Part shown: in pieces, positions 25,733 to 33,882 of the stretch
Numbering within the stretch: the stretch's first letter is position 1
How the letters are laid out: each line of letters opens with the position of its first letter
From: Bacillus badius NBRC 15713
GTDB taxonomy: Bacteria > Bacillota > Bacilli > Bacillales > Domibacillaceae
Assembly (NCBI RefSeq): GCF_001591605.1
Contig: NZ_BCVF01000007.1
Location: 1 to 64,000, forward strand
Direction of reading: 5' to 3'
Length of the DNA: 64,000 bases
The notes under the pieces: generated by a model
Databases searched by the model: none
What the model was told of the DNA's origin: nothing
Seen by the model: the letters and a program-made list of their open reading frames with translations, nothing else
Program-made: the position numbers and the translations under genes

Positions 25733-26176
25733 TCACAGTCCTTTTGCATAAAAACCCAGCTTTTTCAGCTGTGTAATCATCAGTTCTTTCTCCTCCGCAT
25801 CCAAGCCTCCGAATATTTCTTCTATTGCTGCTTTGTGATGGGGGAAGATGCTCGCCATCAGCTGCTTGCCTTCTGGAGTGATGACTGCATAGGTCACCCT
25901 GCGATCTTCCGGGCATGGCTTACGCGCCAGCAGCTGCTTCTTTTCTAATTTATCAACGACGTATGTAATGCTGCTGCTTGCGAGCAATATTTTTTCGCCG
26001 ATTTTTTGTATAGGCTGATCTCCTTTATTAAACAATAACTCAAGCACCGCGAATTCCGTTGGATTTAATCCGTATTTCTTAATATCTTCTTCTACTCGTT
26101 TCGTGATCGTCTGCACTGCTCTAGAAAGCACAACGAATAGCTTTAAAGACAGATCTTGCTGATCAGCTGCTTCCAT
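25733..26176 (-). CDS. mhqR: MhqR-type MarR-family repressor
   Basis: 147-aa MarR winged-helix regulator. The DNA-binding core is LNPTEFAVLELLFNKGDQPIQKI, LASSSITYVVDKLEKKQLL and the wing PCPEDRRVTYAVITPEG. The ATG at 26176 is better spaced from AGGAAGG than the one at 26185. A perfect palindrome of the MhqR-box type lies 25-40 bp upstream, so it likely represses itself. In B. subtilis MhqR controls quinone/azo-compound detoxification genes (azoreductases, dioxygenases), which suits a strain that forms catechols. No Cys redox sensor typical of OhrR is conserved. Confidence 0.75.
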   Translation of the reverse strand: MEAADQQDLSLKLFVVLSRAVQTITKRVEEDIKKYGLNPTEFAVLELLFNKGDQPIQKIGEKILLASSSITYVVDKLEKKQLLARKPCPEDRRVTYAVITPEGKQLMASIFPHHKAAIEEIFGGLDAEEKELMITQLKKLGFYAKGL

Positions 26177-26200
26177 TCTTATCATTCCTTCCTATATAAT

Positions 26201-26216
26201 ATCTCGATTTCGAGAT
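26201..26216. promoter_or_regulatory. MhqR-box-like operator
   Basis: Perfect 7-bp inverted repeat ATCTCGA-TT-TCGAGAT upstream of the mhqR-like gene. It matches the B. subtilis MhqR operator form (tATCTcga-at-tcGAGATa) as I remember it. Its position suggests autoregulation. Confidence 0.7.
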
Positions 26217-26269
26217 TTATTGTATAACTCCTCCCGCTAGTGTGTCAATTTGCTCTTCTCAAACAAACA

Positions 26270-26293
26270 GTCCGCTGCAGACAGGCAGCGGAC
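26270..26293 (-). terminator. Terminator of flavin reductase gene
   Basis: Perfect 9-bp stem GTCCGCTGC / GCAGCGGAC with a 6-nt loop just after the flavin reductase stop, followed on the minus strand by TGTTTGTTTG. Confidence 0.8.
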
Positions 26294-26302
26294 AAAGCAG
26301 CA

Positions 26303-26803
26303 TTATTCTGTATAAAATTCAGCAGGAATTGGACCAAAGCAGCGACGATGATACAGCATCGGATCTTTTTCTTTATCCAGGCGAATGTTGGTCACATTGC
26401 CGATCAAGACCGTATGATCACCTGCTTCAATCGCCTTAAATGTTTCACATTCGAATACGCCGAACGCCCCTTCAATGATTGGCAGCCCGTTTTCGGACAT
26501 TTCCCATTTGCATTGACTGAAACGATCTACCCCTTTCGTTGCAAATGTTTGGCATAGCTCCTGCTGCTCTCCTGCAAGGACATGGATAGCAAACTTGCCG
26601 CCTTCCGTGAACGCTTTGATTGTTGATACTCTATGATCAATAGACCATAACACCATCAGCGGATCAAGTGACACAGAGGCAAAGGAATTGACTGTCAAAC
26701 CAACCGGCGTTCCATCCTCCGTTACCCCGGTAACAACTGTCACACCCGTCGGATAGTTCCCCATGACTTCTTTAAATAGCGTTTGCTGTTCTGCTTTTTC
26801 CAT
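26303..26803 (-). CDS. Flavin reductase family protein
   Basis: 166-aa flavin reductase-like domain protein. MGNYPTGVTVVTGVTEDGTPVG, then LTVNSFASVSLDPLMVLWSI (flavin contact) and AGDHTVLIGNVTNI follow the HpaC/NtaB pattern. It would reduce FMN or FAD with NAD(P)H for a partner monooxygenase, which is not adjacent here. It is paralogous to hpaC at 7670-8143 but clearly divergent. It stands upstream of mhqR on the same strand, with a terminator between, so it is probably a separate unit. Confidence 0.85.
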   Translation of the reverse strand: MEKAEQQTLFKEVMGNYPTGVTVVTGVTEDGTPVGLTVNSFASVSLDPLMVLWSIDHRVSTIKAFTEGGKFAIHVLAGEQQELCQTFATKGVDRFSQCKWEMSENGLPIIEGAFGVFECETFKAIEAGDHTVLIGNVTNIRLDKEKDPMLYHRRCFGPIPAEFYTE

Positions 26804-27050
26804 TCTTCATCTCTCCCTTGTTATGTACTTACTCTCTACTGTATCAAAAAATGAACAAAAACTGGCAAAAAAAGCTCGCACTTGTCACTTTATTTTTAAT
26901 ATTCAATCTCTTTTGTCATCCAGAACGAAATCAATCGTTAAAGCTTATATAAAGAAGGTCATTGTCAGCAAAAGGTCTTTCCGACAAGGAAGCCGTCCTC
27001 CGCGGCAGCGGGAGGGGGCTGTCCATTCTTTTAAATGTCCCTGGATTTCT

Positions 27051-27662
27051 TCACCTTGTTTTCTTCCAATACGTGTTCGGCCCATCGCTTTTCAAAACAG
27101 CTGTTTTTGGCACCTGCTTGATGACAAGGAAAAAATTCAGCCAGTCCACTGATGAGCCCATAGCATTTAATAGGATGAAAAATTTTAATAAAGGCGTGAG
27201 CCATCCAAGCGCGCCCCCTAAGAGCGGAACAATGAATGAAATGACTAGGAAAGGCGCCATAGTAATAAGCAGATACCTTGACCTTGCAAGTTCTTCTTCA
27301 GTTATCACAAACCCGCCGGACCAGGTAAGTCCAATAGCTGTTTTGTCTGATCGAATAAAATGGGGAATGAACAGCAAATGAAGAAATTCATGAAGGAGCA
27401 ACAGCAAAGCTATTTCAAAAACTGTGCTGAATTTAATCGTCATCGAGAATGAACCTGCCGTCAGGCCAAACTCGCTCAAGGAAACGGTTGAAAAGACATG
27501 CAGGCTGCCAATAGAGATGAGCACAGCCACGATCATAAAGGGAATAGACCATAAAATGGCACTCACCATCTGTTTAGGCTCCTTCAGCGGCACCCAGCCG
27601 TCCTCCATAAGCTTTCTATGTGCACTCGCATTCTTTTCAGGCAAGTTGTACAGTATTTTCAC
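27051..27662 (-). CDS. DUF3267 membrane protein with HExxH-like zinc motif
   Basis: 203 aa from the GTG at 27662, which lies 5 nt after AAAGGAGG; the longer TTG frame to 27710 lacks a ribosome site. Four or more hydrophobic segments. HEFLHLLFIPHF near residue 110 is the HExxH zinc-peptidase-like motif of DUF3267 proteins, and a conserved Asp lies near the C-terminus (SSVDWLNFF). A membrane metalloprotease role is possible but unproven for the family. It is a single gene with no clear partner; its 247-bp downstream gap contains nothing recognisable. Confidence 0.7.
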   Translation of the reverse strand: MKILYNLPEKNASAHRKLMEDGWVPLKEPKQMVSAILWSIPFMIVAVLISIGSLHVFSTVSLSEFGLTAGSFSMTIKFSTVFEIALLLLLHEFLHLLFIPHFIRSDKTAIGLTWSGGFVITEEELARSRYLLITMAPFLVISFIVPLLGGALGWLTPLLKFFILLNAMGSSVDWLNFFLVIKQVPKTAVLKSDGPNTYWKKTR

Positions 27663-27815
27663 TTTATCCTCCTTTCCTGTTTCAGTGTCAAGGCTCCCAA
27701 TATCCCGCAAGCGTCCACTCAGATTCTAACGCTTTCACGTCTGTTTAAAAACGATAAAATATTCTTCCATACTATAAAGCTACAATAACAGGAAAATTTT
27801 TACCATCAAAATAAA

Positions 27816-27844
27816 GAGAAAGGACCTGATCCAGCCCCTTTCTC
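27816..27844 (-). terminator. Terminator of acyl-CoA synthetase gene
   Basis: Stem GAGAAAGG / CCTTTCTC with a 13-nt loop. On the minus strand it is followed by TTTATTTTGATGG. Confidence 0.75.
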
Positions 27845-27861
27845 TCTGTTTGCTCTTGCAT

Positions 27862-29454
27862 TTAATTGACAAATCGTCCAGCTTTGCCTTCAGCATTCCA
27901 ATACTCGTTTCGCAAATGAACCTTTTGAATTTTCCCTGAGGCCGTTTTGGGCAGTTCCTCCACAAACGTTACCCCTGTGATCGCTTTGAAATGAGCGAGA
28001 CGGCTTCTTGAGAAATCGATTAATTCTTGCTCGCTTATATTGGAAGCAGGGCGTTTCACTACGAAAGCGTGCGGTGTTTCCCCCCACTTTTCATGGGGAA
28101 CAGCTACAACAGCCGCTTCTAACACATCACTATGCTCATACAATACCCCTTCTACTTCAATTGAGGAAATATTTTCACCGCCGCTAATAATTACATCCTT
28201 CTTTCTGTCAACAATATCGACATTTCCATATTCATCAACAGTAGCCATGTCCCCTGTATGCAGCCAGCCATCCCGGATGGCTTCCATCGTTGCTTGTTCG
28301 TTTTTCCAATATCCTTTCATTACCCCATTGCTGCGAACGATTAATTCACCAATCGCCCGTCCATCATGAGGCACCTCCTTTCCCCATTCATCCACGACAC
28401 GCACTTCATTGCCGATCATCGCAAACCCCGCTTTTGCTTTCATTCGATACCTTTCCTTTAAAGGCAATTCATCGCATTGCGGGCGAATAACCGAATATGT
28501 ACTGAGCGGCGAAGATTCGGTCATGCCGTAAACCTGCAAGAACTCCCAGCCAAGCTCTTCCTCCACACGGGCAACAAAGGCTGGCGGCGGAGCTGATCCG
28601 GCAATCACAACGCGCAGTTTTTGAGGAATGTCAGGTTTATGCTGTTCATGATATTGCAGCAGGCTATTTAAGACAGTAGGAGCCATATGCATGACCGTCA
28701 CGTTATGGGCAGCAACCGCTTCGAAAATCGTTTTTGGATCTGCTTTCTTTAAGCAAATATGCGTGGCTCCATTTGCCGTGTAATAAAAGGGCGCTCCCCA
28801 GCCATTGACATGAAACATTGGCAGCACATGCAAATAAACATCCCGGTCCGATACGCGAATGGCATGCATGGAAGACAGCGCATGCAAGTAATTATTGCGG
28901 TGTGTAAGCATGACTCCTTTTGGATTGCCTGTCGTTCCGCTTGTATATAAAAGGCTGGCGAGATCATCTTCTTCAACCTCCTCCCGCTCGAAAGCGATGT
29001 CAGAAAAATGAGCAAGCCACTGATCATAGCCAAGTTCCGGGCAGCTTTCTTTCTTGTCATGAACAATAATTTGTTCAACTGTTGTTAATTTGGCTTTTAT
29101 CGGTTCAATAAGTGTGTACAGTTCATCATCCACAAACAAAATTTTTGACTCGCTATGGTTAAGAATAAATAAATAATCATCTGGCTTCAGGCGAATATTA
29201 AGCGGAACCATGACAGCTCCAAGCTGGAACACACCATAAAACCCTTCCAGCATTTCAAGGGAATTAGGAGCTAAATAAGCTACCTTGTCTCCTTTTTGAA
29301 CCCCTTCTGCCCTTAAGCCGCGTGACAGCTGCTGCACTCTTGCAAATAATTCTTTATACGTAAGTGAGCCAGTCGGTGTAATTACCGCTGTTTTCTCTCC
29401 ATAATAAGTGACAGCCCGATCAAGAAATTGCGTGACGACAAGTGGTACATTCAT
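27862..29454 (-). CDS. Acyl-CoA synthetase (AMP-forming)
   Basis: 530-aa ANL-superfamily ligase. Motif A5-type P-loop is YTSGTTGNPKGVMLTH near residue 170, then YGMTESSP, GWLHTGDMATVDEYGNVDIVDRKKD and the catalytic lysine in PKTASGKIQKVHLR. It activates a carboxylic acid to its CoA thioester via an acyl-AMP. Chain-length preference cannot be read. The second ATG (29454) has better spacing from GGGGG than the first (29463). It lies downstream of the second Rieske gene on the same strand but 128 bp from the reductase relic, so operon membership is uncertain; a carnitine- or betaine-derived acid is one possible substrate. Confidence 0.85.
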   Translation of the reverse strand: MNVPLVVTQFLDRAVTYYGEKTAVITPTGSLTYKELFARVQQLSRGLRAEGVQKGDKVAYLAPNSLEMLEGFYGVFQLGAVMVPLNIRLKPDDYLFILNHSESKILFVDDELYTLIEPIKAKLTTVEQIIVHDKKESCPELGYDQWLAHFSDIAFEREEVEEDDLASLLYTSGTTGNPKGVMLTHRNNYLHALSSMHAIRVSDRDVYLHVLPMFHVNGWGAPFYYTANGATHICLKKADPKTIFEAVAAHNVTVMHMAPTVLNSLLQYHEQHKPDIPQKLRVVIAGSAPPPAFVARVEEELGWEFLQVYGMTESSPLSTYSVIRPQCDELPLKERYRMKAKAGFAMIGNEVRVVDEWGKEVPHDGRAIGELIVRSNGVMKGYWKNEQATMEAIRDGWLHTGDMATVDEYGNVDIVDRKKDVIISGGENISSIEVEGVLYEHSDVLEAAVVAVPHEKWGETPHAFVVKRPASNISEQELIDFSRSRLAHFKAITGVTFVEELPKTASGKIQKVHLRNEYWNAEGKAGRFVN

Positions 29455-29582
29455 TTCTCTCATCCCCCGGTCCTTTTAATTTGTCCCCTCCCCTTTATCT
29501 TAATTGATTTTTCAGAAAATTTGAATGGATATCTTCCTTAATTTATGAAAATAAAAAATAACGCAGAAGATATACTGCGTTA

Positions 29583-29756
29583 TCAAACTTTCTTATCCTT
29601 CTTTTTTGTTCCCCCATAACGAACGTACTGTGAAACAGCTGTCCTTTCGCCTAAGGCTTTCCTGTTGCTGACAGTGGTCGGTACTTCGACAAATCCAGTT
29701 GCATACATGTCCTCTATGTTCGTTTTCATCCTTGAGCTGACAACAATGCTGTGTTC
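29583..29756 (-). pseudogene. Relic of a YumC-type ferredoxin reductase (C-terminal part)
   Basis: A 57-codon open stretch starts 6 nt after the Rieske stop and reads EHSIVVSSRMKTNIEDMYATG, then FVEVPTTVSNRKALG. This aligns with the C-terminal region of the intact reductase at 22007 ([20 protein letters not shown] ... [13 protein letters not shown]). About 14 residues spanning [14 protein letters not shown] are deleted. There is no start codon context, and the FAD and NADP domains are missing. It shows that the second Rieske cluster once had its own reductase. Confidence 0.8.
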
Positions 29757-29762
29757 CTAGGG

Positions 29763-30800
29763 CTATTCAGCTTTCAAAGCCTCTTCAACAAGTTCATGAA
29801 AATATTCTTCTGCGTTTTCGGTAGGGGAGAAAATCCCATTGGTAAACGCTCTTGAACTTAGCCCTTTCTGCAATTCTTCCACTAATTCAAAATCCTCCCG
29901 GCGGACTTGATCAACAAATTTAAAATACTCTTCTTTCTCTGGCGTAATCGTTTCTTCTAACGAGTAATCGCGATAAATGCCAAGTGAAGTGTTCTCATCC
30001 AATGGAATAACTTGAATCGTATTGACGTTGCCATCCCCCGGATAGACATTAATCATCATGTTTGGCCAAATCCAATAAAAGCGGGCAAGTTCGCTTTCAT
30101 CGGTCCCTTTACTGGCTGCCATGTACTGATGAGTAAATTTCTCATGTATAGCAGTACAGAAATTGGATAGATCATAAGATTTAGCAAACCCTGGATGAGC
30201 AATCGCACAATGATCGCACTCCAAATAATTATCAACAACTGCCTTCCAGTTTGCTTTTACTACACGGCGCGTTTCCCTTACTAGCTTCACTGAATCAAAA
30301 AAGGAGTATTTCTCCATCTCTTCTAGAAACTCCTTATACTCTTCTGAAAGAGAGGACGCGTTTTTATCTAAATTCACGAAAACTAAAGAATGATGCACTT
30401 CCAGCCGAATAGATTTCATACAGCTATGCTGTCCAAGCTCAGTCGTTCTAAAGTTAGGCGCTCGATTGACGCTTCCATCCAACTTAAACGTCCAGCCATG
30501 GTATTTGCATTGCAGAACTTTTTTATTGCCGTGATCGCTTTGCTCCACCTTCATCCCGCGATGCGGACAAATGTTGTAAAAAGCTCCTAATTCTCCCTCT
30601 TTATCATGGGTCACAATGATCGGTTCTCCAGCAACATCCATCGTCAAAAAATCTCCTGGCTTTTTAAGCTGACTTAGATGCCCGATAAAGATCCAATTTC
30701 TCGCAAAAATCTTTTCTCTTTCTTCTATAAATACCGCCGGATCTACATAACGCGAATAAGGCTGCGTAGAATTAAATTGCAACTTTTCTGGTGCTGTCAT
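29763..30800 (-). CDS. Second Rieske oxygenase of CntA/GbcA type
   Basis: 345-aa Rieske oxygenase alpha subunit paralogous to the one at 20587. Rieske ligands: Cys78/His80 (CPHR) and Cys98/His101 (CKYHGWTF). Catalytic iron ligands His197 and His202 lie in NYLECDHCAIAHPGF, with a bridging Glu194. The catalytic residues are intact, and the C-terminal part retains WIWPNMMINVYPGDGN. Its neighbours, however, include only relics of an aldehyde dehydrogenase and a ferredoxin reductase. A distinct quaternary or N-methylated amine substrate is likely. It may depend on the ferredoxin and reductase encoded at 21707-23023. Confidence 0.85.
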   Translation of the reverse strand: MTAPEKLQFNSTQPYSRYVDPAVFIEEREKIFARNWIFIGHLSQLKKPGDFLTMDVAGEPIIVTHDKEGELGAFYNICPHRGMKVEQSDHGNKKVLQCKYHGWTFKLDGSVNRAPNFRTTELGQHSCMKSIRLEVHHSLVFVNLDKNASSLSEEYKEFLEEMEKYSFFDSVKLVRETRRVVKANWKAVVDNYLECDHCAIAHPGFAKSYDLSNFCTAIHEKFTHQYMAASKGTDESELARFYWIWPNMMINVYPGDGNVNTIQVIPLDENTSLGIYRDYSLEETITPEKEEYFKFVDQVRREDFELVEELQKGLSSRAFTNGIFSPTENAEEYFHELVEEALKAE

Positions 30801-30849
30801 AGCGAAAACCCCTCTCCTTTGCCTTTATATTTGGCCGACTACATCCGAT

Positions 30850-30909
30850 CTAGATAAACCCGCTGGACGGCTCTTTCCACTGACCATTGATGTAATTTAA
30901 ATAACGCAT
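30850..30909 (-). pseudogene. N-terminal stub of an aldehyde dehydrogenase
   Basis: After a good ribosome site (AGGAGAAGAAAGT) an ATG at 30909 opens a 19-codon frame, MRYLNYINGQWKEPSSGFI, then TAG. The NYINGQWKEPSSG pattern is the classic start of NAD-dependent aldehyde dehydrogenases. The rest of the gene is gone; the next gene (Rieske) begins 50 nt later. It matches the aldehyde dehydrogenase-Rieske-reductase content of the first cluster. Confidence 0.65.
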
Positions 30910-30942
30910 ACTTTCTTCTCCTGCGTCCTGTTTTCTTTATTT

Positions 30943-32376
30943 CTATGGAACTAATTTATCCGACTGCTCCGCCACAGTCGTTAAAACGGGAGTCTCTACC
31001 TTTCGCCTTGTATATTTTAAATAATAAAAAAGATAACAAGCAGCAATGAAACCAAAGCCCCAATAGAGCGAAGTACGCTGCGTCGGATCATATGCCGTAA
31101 ACACGAAAATGCCTATGCACATGATGAGACAAAGAATCGGCACGAATGGAAAAAAAGGAACCTTGAACTTCAAATCCGCTATCTTTCCCCCTTCTTTGAC
31201 ATATTGCTTGCGAAATCTATACTGGGCAAACGCAATCGCCATCCAAGTAAGTACTCCGCCCACTCCGCTAATCGCAAGCATGACCACAAATAATGTTTCT
31301 TCTGCCACCACACTAGTAAGCAGAGACAACAAGGCAAAAACGAGGGTGATTAACAAAGCATTCATAGGGACTCCACGCTTGTTAAGTTTTCCTAATGAGG
31401 CAGGGGCCATGCCTGTTTGTGAGAGTGAAAAGAGAATTCTCGTACAAGCAAATAACCCCGTATTCCCAACAGAGAGAACAGCCGTCAGGATGACAAAATT
31501 CATAATATCCGCTGCATACGGAATGCCAATCATTTCAAATACAGTGACAAATGGGCTTTCCAGTACCCCTGCTTCTTTCCATGGCACAATAGCCGATAAA
31601 ACAAAGGTCGCCAAAATGTAAAAAAGCAGCACACGGATCACAATGCTTCGGATCGCTCTTGGAATGCTTTTTTCTGGATTTTCCGTTTCTCCCGCTGCTA
31701 CCCCCATAATCTCAGAACCTTGAAAGGCGTATACAACAGTCATCATTGAAATAAAAATCCCTGTAAATCCTGTAGGAAATAAGCCATCACCGATAAAGTT
31801 AGAGAAATACGGGGCGGATTGCTCTTTCATGGGAAGAAGCCCAAACATTGCTGCTCCACCGATAATGATAAATAAAATAACGGTAAGCACCTTGATGCCT
31901 GCAAACCAATATTCCGTTTCTGCAAAGCTTCTTGTTGTCAACGCGTTTATTGCAAATAAGATCAAGGCAAAAACAGCACACCACACCCATACAGGCGTAT
32001 CCGGAAACCATCTAGCCATGAGCAACCCGGCCGCTATAAATTCCAGACCTACATAAAGAGCCCAACTCATCCAGTAAGTCCAACCGATCACAAATCCTGT
32101 AGCCGGGCCGATAAATCTCGCTGCATGGGCTTGAAAAGAACCAGAAACTGGCATTACGACTGATAATTCCCCGAGACACATCATTACCAGATACATTAGT
32201 AATCCGCCGACTAAGTAAGCGAGAATGGCTCCCGCAGGACCGGCTTCCCCTATTGCATAACCTGAACCTAGAAAAAGCCCTGTTCCAATAATCCCACCAA
32301 GCGAAAGCATGAATAAATGCCGGCTCTTCATTGACCGCTGCAGTTCTCGCGGCTGGTTTTCTTGCCCTTTTTGCAT
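30943..32376 (-). CDS. APC-family amino acid permease
   Basis: 477-aa permease with twelve hydrophobic segments in the amino acid transporter (AAT/APC) family. Signatures: RSMKSRHLFMLSLGGIIGTGLFLGSGYAIGEAGP at the N-terminus and a GSEIMGVAAGETENPEKSIPRAI loop. The ATG at 32376 follows GGAGGG; the frame extends upstream to 32427 without a ribosome site. It is in the sigma-54-controlled cluster, so it probably imports an amino acid or N-methylated amino acid degraded by the neighbouring dehydrogenases and Rieske enzyme. Similar permeases carry arginine, ornithine, GABA or S-methylmethionine. Confidence 0.85.
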   Translation of the reverse strand: MQKGQENQPRELQRSMKSRHLFMLSLGGIIGTGLFLGSGYAIGEAGPAGAILAYLVGGLLMYLVMMCLGELSVVMPVSGSFQAHAARFIGPATGFVIGWTYWMSWALYVGLEFIAAGLLMARWFPDTPVWVWCAVFALILFAINALTTRSFAETEYWFAGIKVLTVILFIIIGGAAMFGLLPMKEQSAPYFSNFIGDGLFPTGFTGIFISMMTVVYAFQGSEIMGVAAGETENPEKSIPRAIRSIVIRVLLFYILATFVLSAIVPWKEAGVLESPFVTVFEMIGIPYAADIMNFVILTAVLSVGNTGLFACTRILFSLSQTGMAPASLGKLNKRGVPMNALLITLVFALLSLLTSVVAEETLFVVMLAISGVGGVLTWMAIAFAQYRFRKQYVKEGGKIADLKFKVPFFPFVPILCLIMCIGIFVFTAYDPTQRTSLYWGFGFIAACYLFYYLKYTRRKVETPVLTTVAEQSDKLVP

Positions 32377-32445
32377 GAAACTCCCTCCGTTTCTCACCGT
32401 TCGCTCATTTCGTTCGTAACATTTCAATTATTCTGATATTTAACT

Positions 32446-33624
32446 TTACTTTTGTGCAACTTCTGCCTCAGTTGGCTCTTTATACTCCAGTAAATCATTG
32501 ATTGTAGGCTTAAAAATTTTATGAGCGATCTCTCTCTGGTACTTCTTTTGCTTTTTGGCTTCTACAAAGAGCCGGCGTGTATTTTTTCTGCACAGCTTTT
32601 CAATATCGTTTATTACAGCATCTGGAGTCGGCTTCACCAGTCCAAAGATCACGGCATCATAAAACCGGATAGCCCCTAGGTTAGCGACAAAGTCATTGAC
32701 TACATCGATTCCTCTCCGTTTAATCATTTCATCTCCTTCAGCAGAAACGGGAATATTGGCAGCTTCCACAAGTAAACTTGCCTTTACCCTATCAGCATTA
32801 GACTTGTTAATAACATCCTCTAGCGCTGAAGGGATTAAAATATCACAATCCACATCAAGCCATTCCGTATTCGGTCTCACAGTATAGTGCGTTTCAAAGT
32901 GATTAGGGTCCATTTCTCCATAGACATTTTTATGGTCAATCAGTTTTTGTATGTCAAGCCCTTCGTCACATGTGACCAGCAAGTTTGCGTCAGAGATTCC
33001 AACAACTTTGTAGCCTAGCTGGGACAGCTTTAGGGCACAGCTTGCTCCTACACAGCCAAACCCTTGAATGACAACTCTCGCTCCCGGTCTTCCGTTTTTG
33101 AACCGCCACGCTTCGTCTGCTGAAAAAGCTACACCGTAACCTGTGACTGCATCATTTAACAACAGACCATCAATCCGCTTTGTCAGCAATTCATCGAAAT
33201 CCTTCATTCCCTGCAGAACATCAGGGTTTTTCTTCATGGACTTTGTCAATGGTATATCTATGCCGAATTCATTAAATACTTTGAGAATATCTTCATATTT
33301 AGTGCCTAAATCACTGCCTAACGAAACGCCAATGTCAATATAAGGCATCATGGCGATTAAAAACCTTCTTAATACAGCATAAGCATCGGGTGCCTTATAA
33401 TCATAGGCAATTCCCGCTTTGCATCCGCCGGTTGTTCCACATTCGCAGGCTACATATTTATAGGCCATTGCTTCAGCCAGTCGCTCCACTTCTTCTTTTG
33501 TCACTGTCGGGTGCATTCTTGTTCCGCCGCCAGTATAGCCTTTCACAAAATTATGAACAACAAGCCACCCTTTCGCATCTGTTTCAGTATCATTCCACTC
33601 TACGACTAGATAAGGCTTTAACAT
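32446..33624 (-). CDS. Glu/Leu/Phe/Val dehydrogenase-family protein
   Basis: 392 aa from the ATG at 33624, which has AGGAGG 7 nt upstream. The dimerisation/substrate domain contains TGGGTRMHPTVTKEEVERLA and TGGCKAGI (catalytic lysine). The NAD domain contains VVIQGFGCVGASCALKLSQLG. It resembles amino acid dehydrogenases but departs from RocG/GudB at several substrate positions (GSDLGTK in place of PAPDV), so the substrate may be an unusual amino acid. The same frame runs open to 33873 with a weaker ribosome site, adding 83 residues of unknown origin. Probably NAD-linked oxidative deamination. Confidence 0.8.
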   Translation of the reverse strand: MLKPYLVVEWNDTETDAKGWLVVHNFVKGYTGGGTRMHPTVTKEEVERLAEAMAYKYVACECGTTGGCKAGIAYDYKAPDAYAVLRRFLIAMMPYIDIGVSLGSDLGTKYEDILKVFNEFGIDIPLTKSMKKNPDVLQGMKDFDELLTKRIDGLLLNDAVTGYGVAFSADEAWRFKNGRPGARVVIQGFGCVGASCALKLSQLGYKVVGISDANLLVTCDEGLDIQKLIDHKNVYGEMDPNHFETHYTVRPNTEWLDVDCDILIPSALEDVINKSNADRVKASLLVEAANIPVSAEGDEMIKRRGIDVVNDFVANLGAIRFYDAVIFGLVKPTPDAVINDIEKLCRKNTRRLFVEAKKQKKYQREIAHKIFKPTINDLLEYKEPTEAEVAQK

Positions 33625-33882
33625 GAGTAAACCTCCTAAAAGTTTTTCTCTAAATGGCCAGTCTGGCCTTCGTGGCGTGGCGCGCCGAGATGAACTCACT
33701 ATTGCGGAATGCTTATATAATGCGTCCCTGATCCCAAAATAACTTTCTCCTGGTACATAAAAAGCTTTTTCCGCTCTTTCTTTGACCATAACGTTCACAA
33801 CAGCTTGATCTCCGCTAACCTTTATACATGCTCCTCCTATTTCTATCTCTAGTGCACTATGAAAATTAAACATTACTCCTTC

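Noticed and set aside
25582-25776. ORF with repeated YARN-like peptides
   Set aside because: It is the translation of the 21-bp repeat array, without a ribosome site or an acceptable start, and runs into the end of the convergent mhqR gene.
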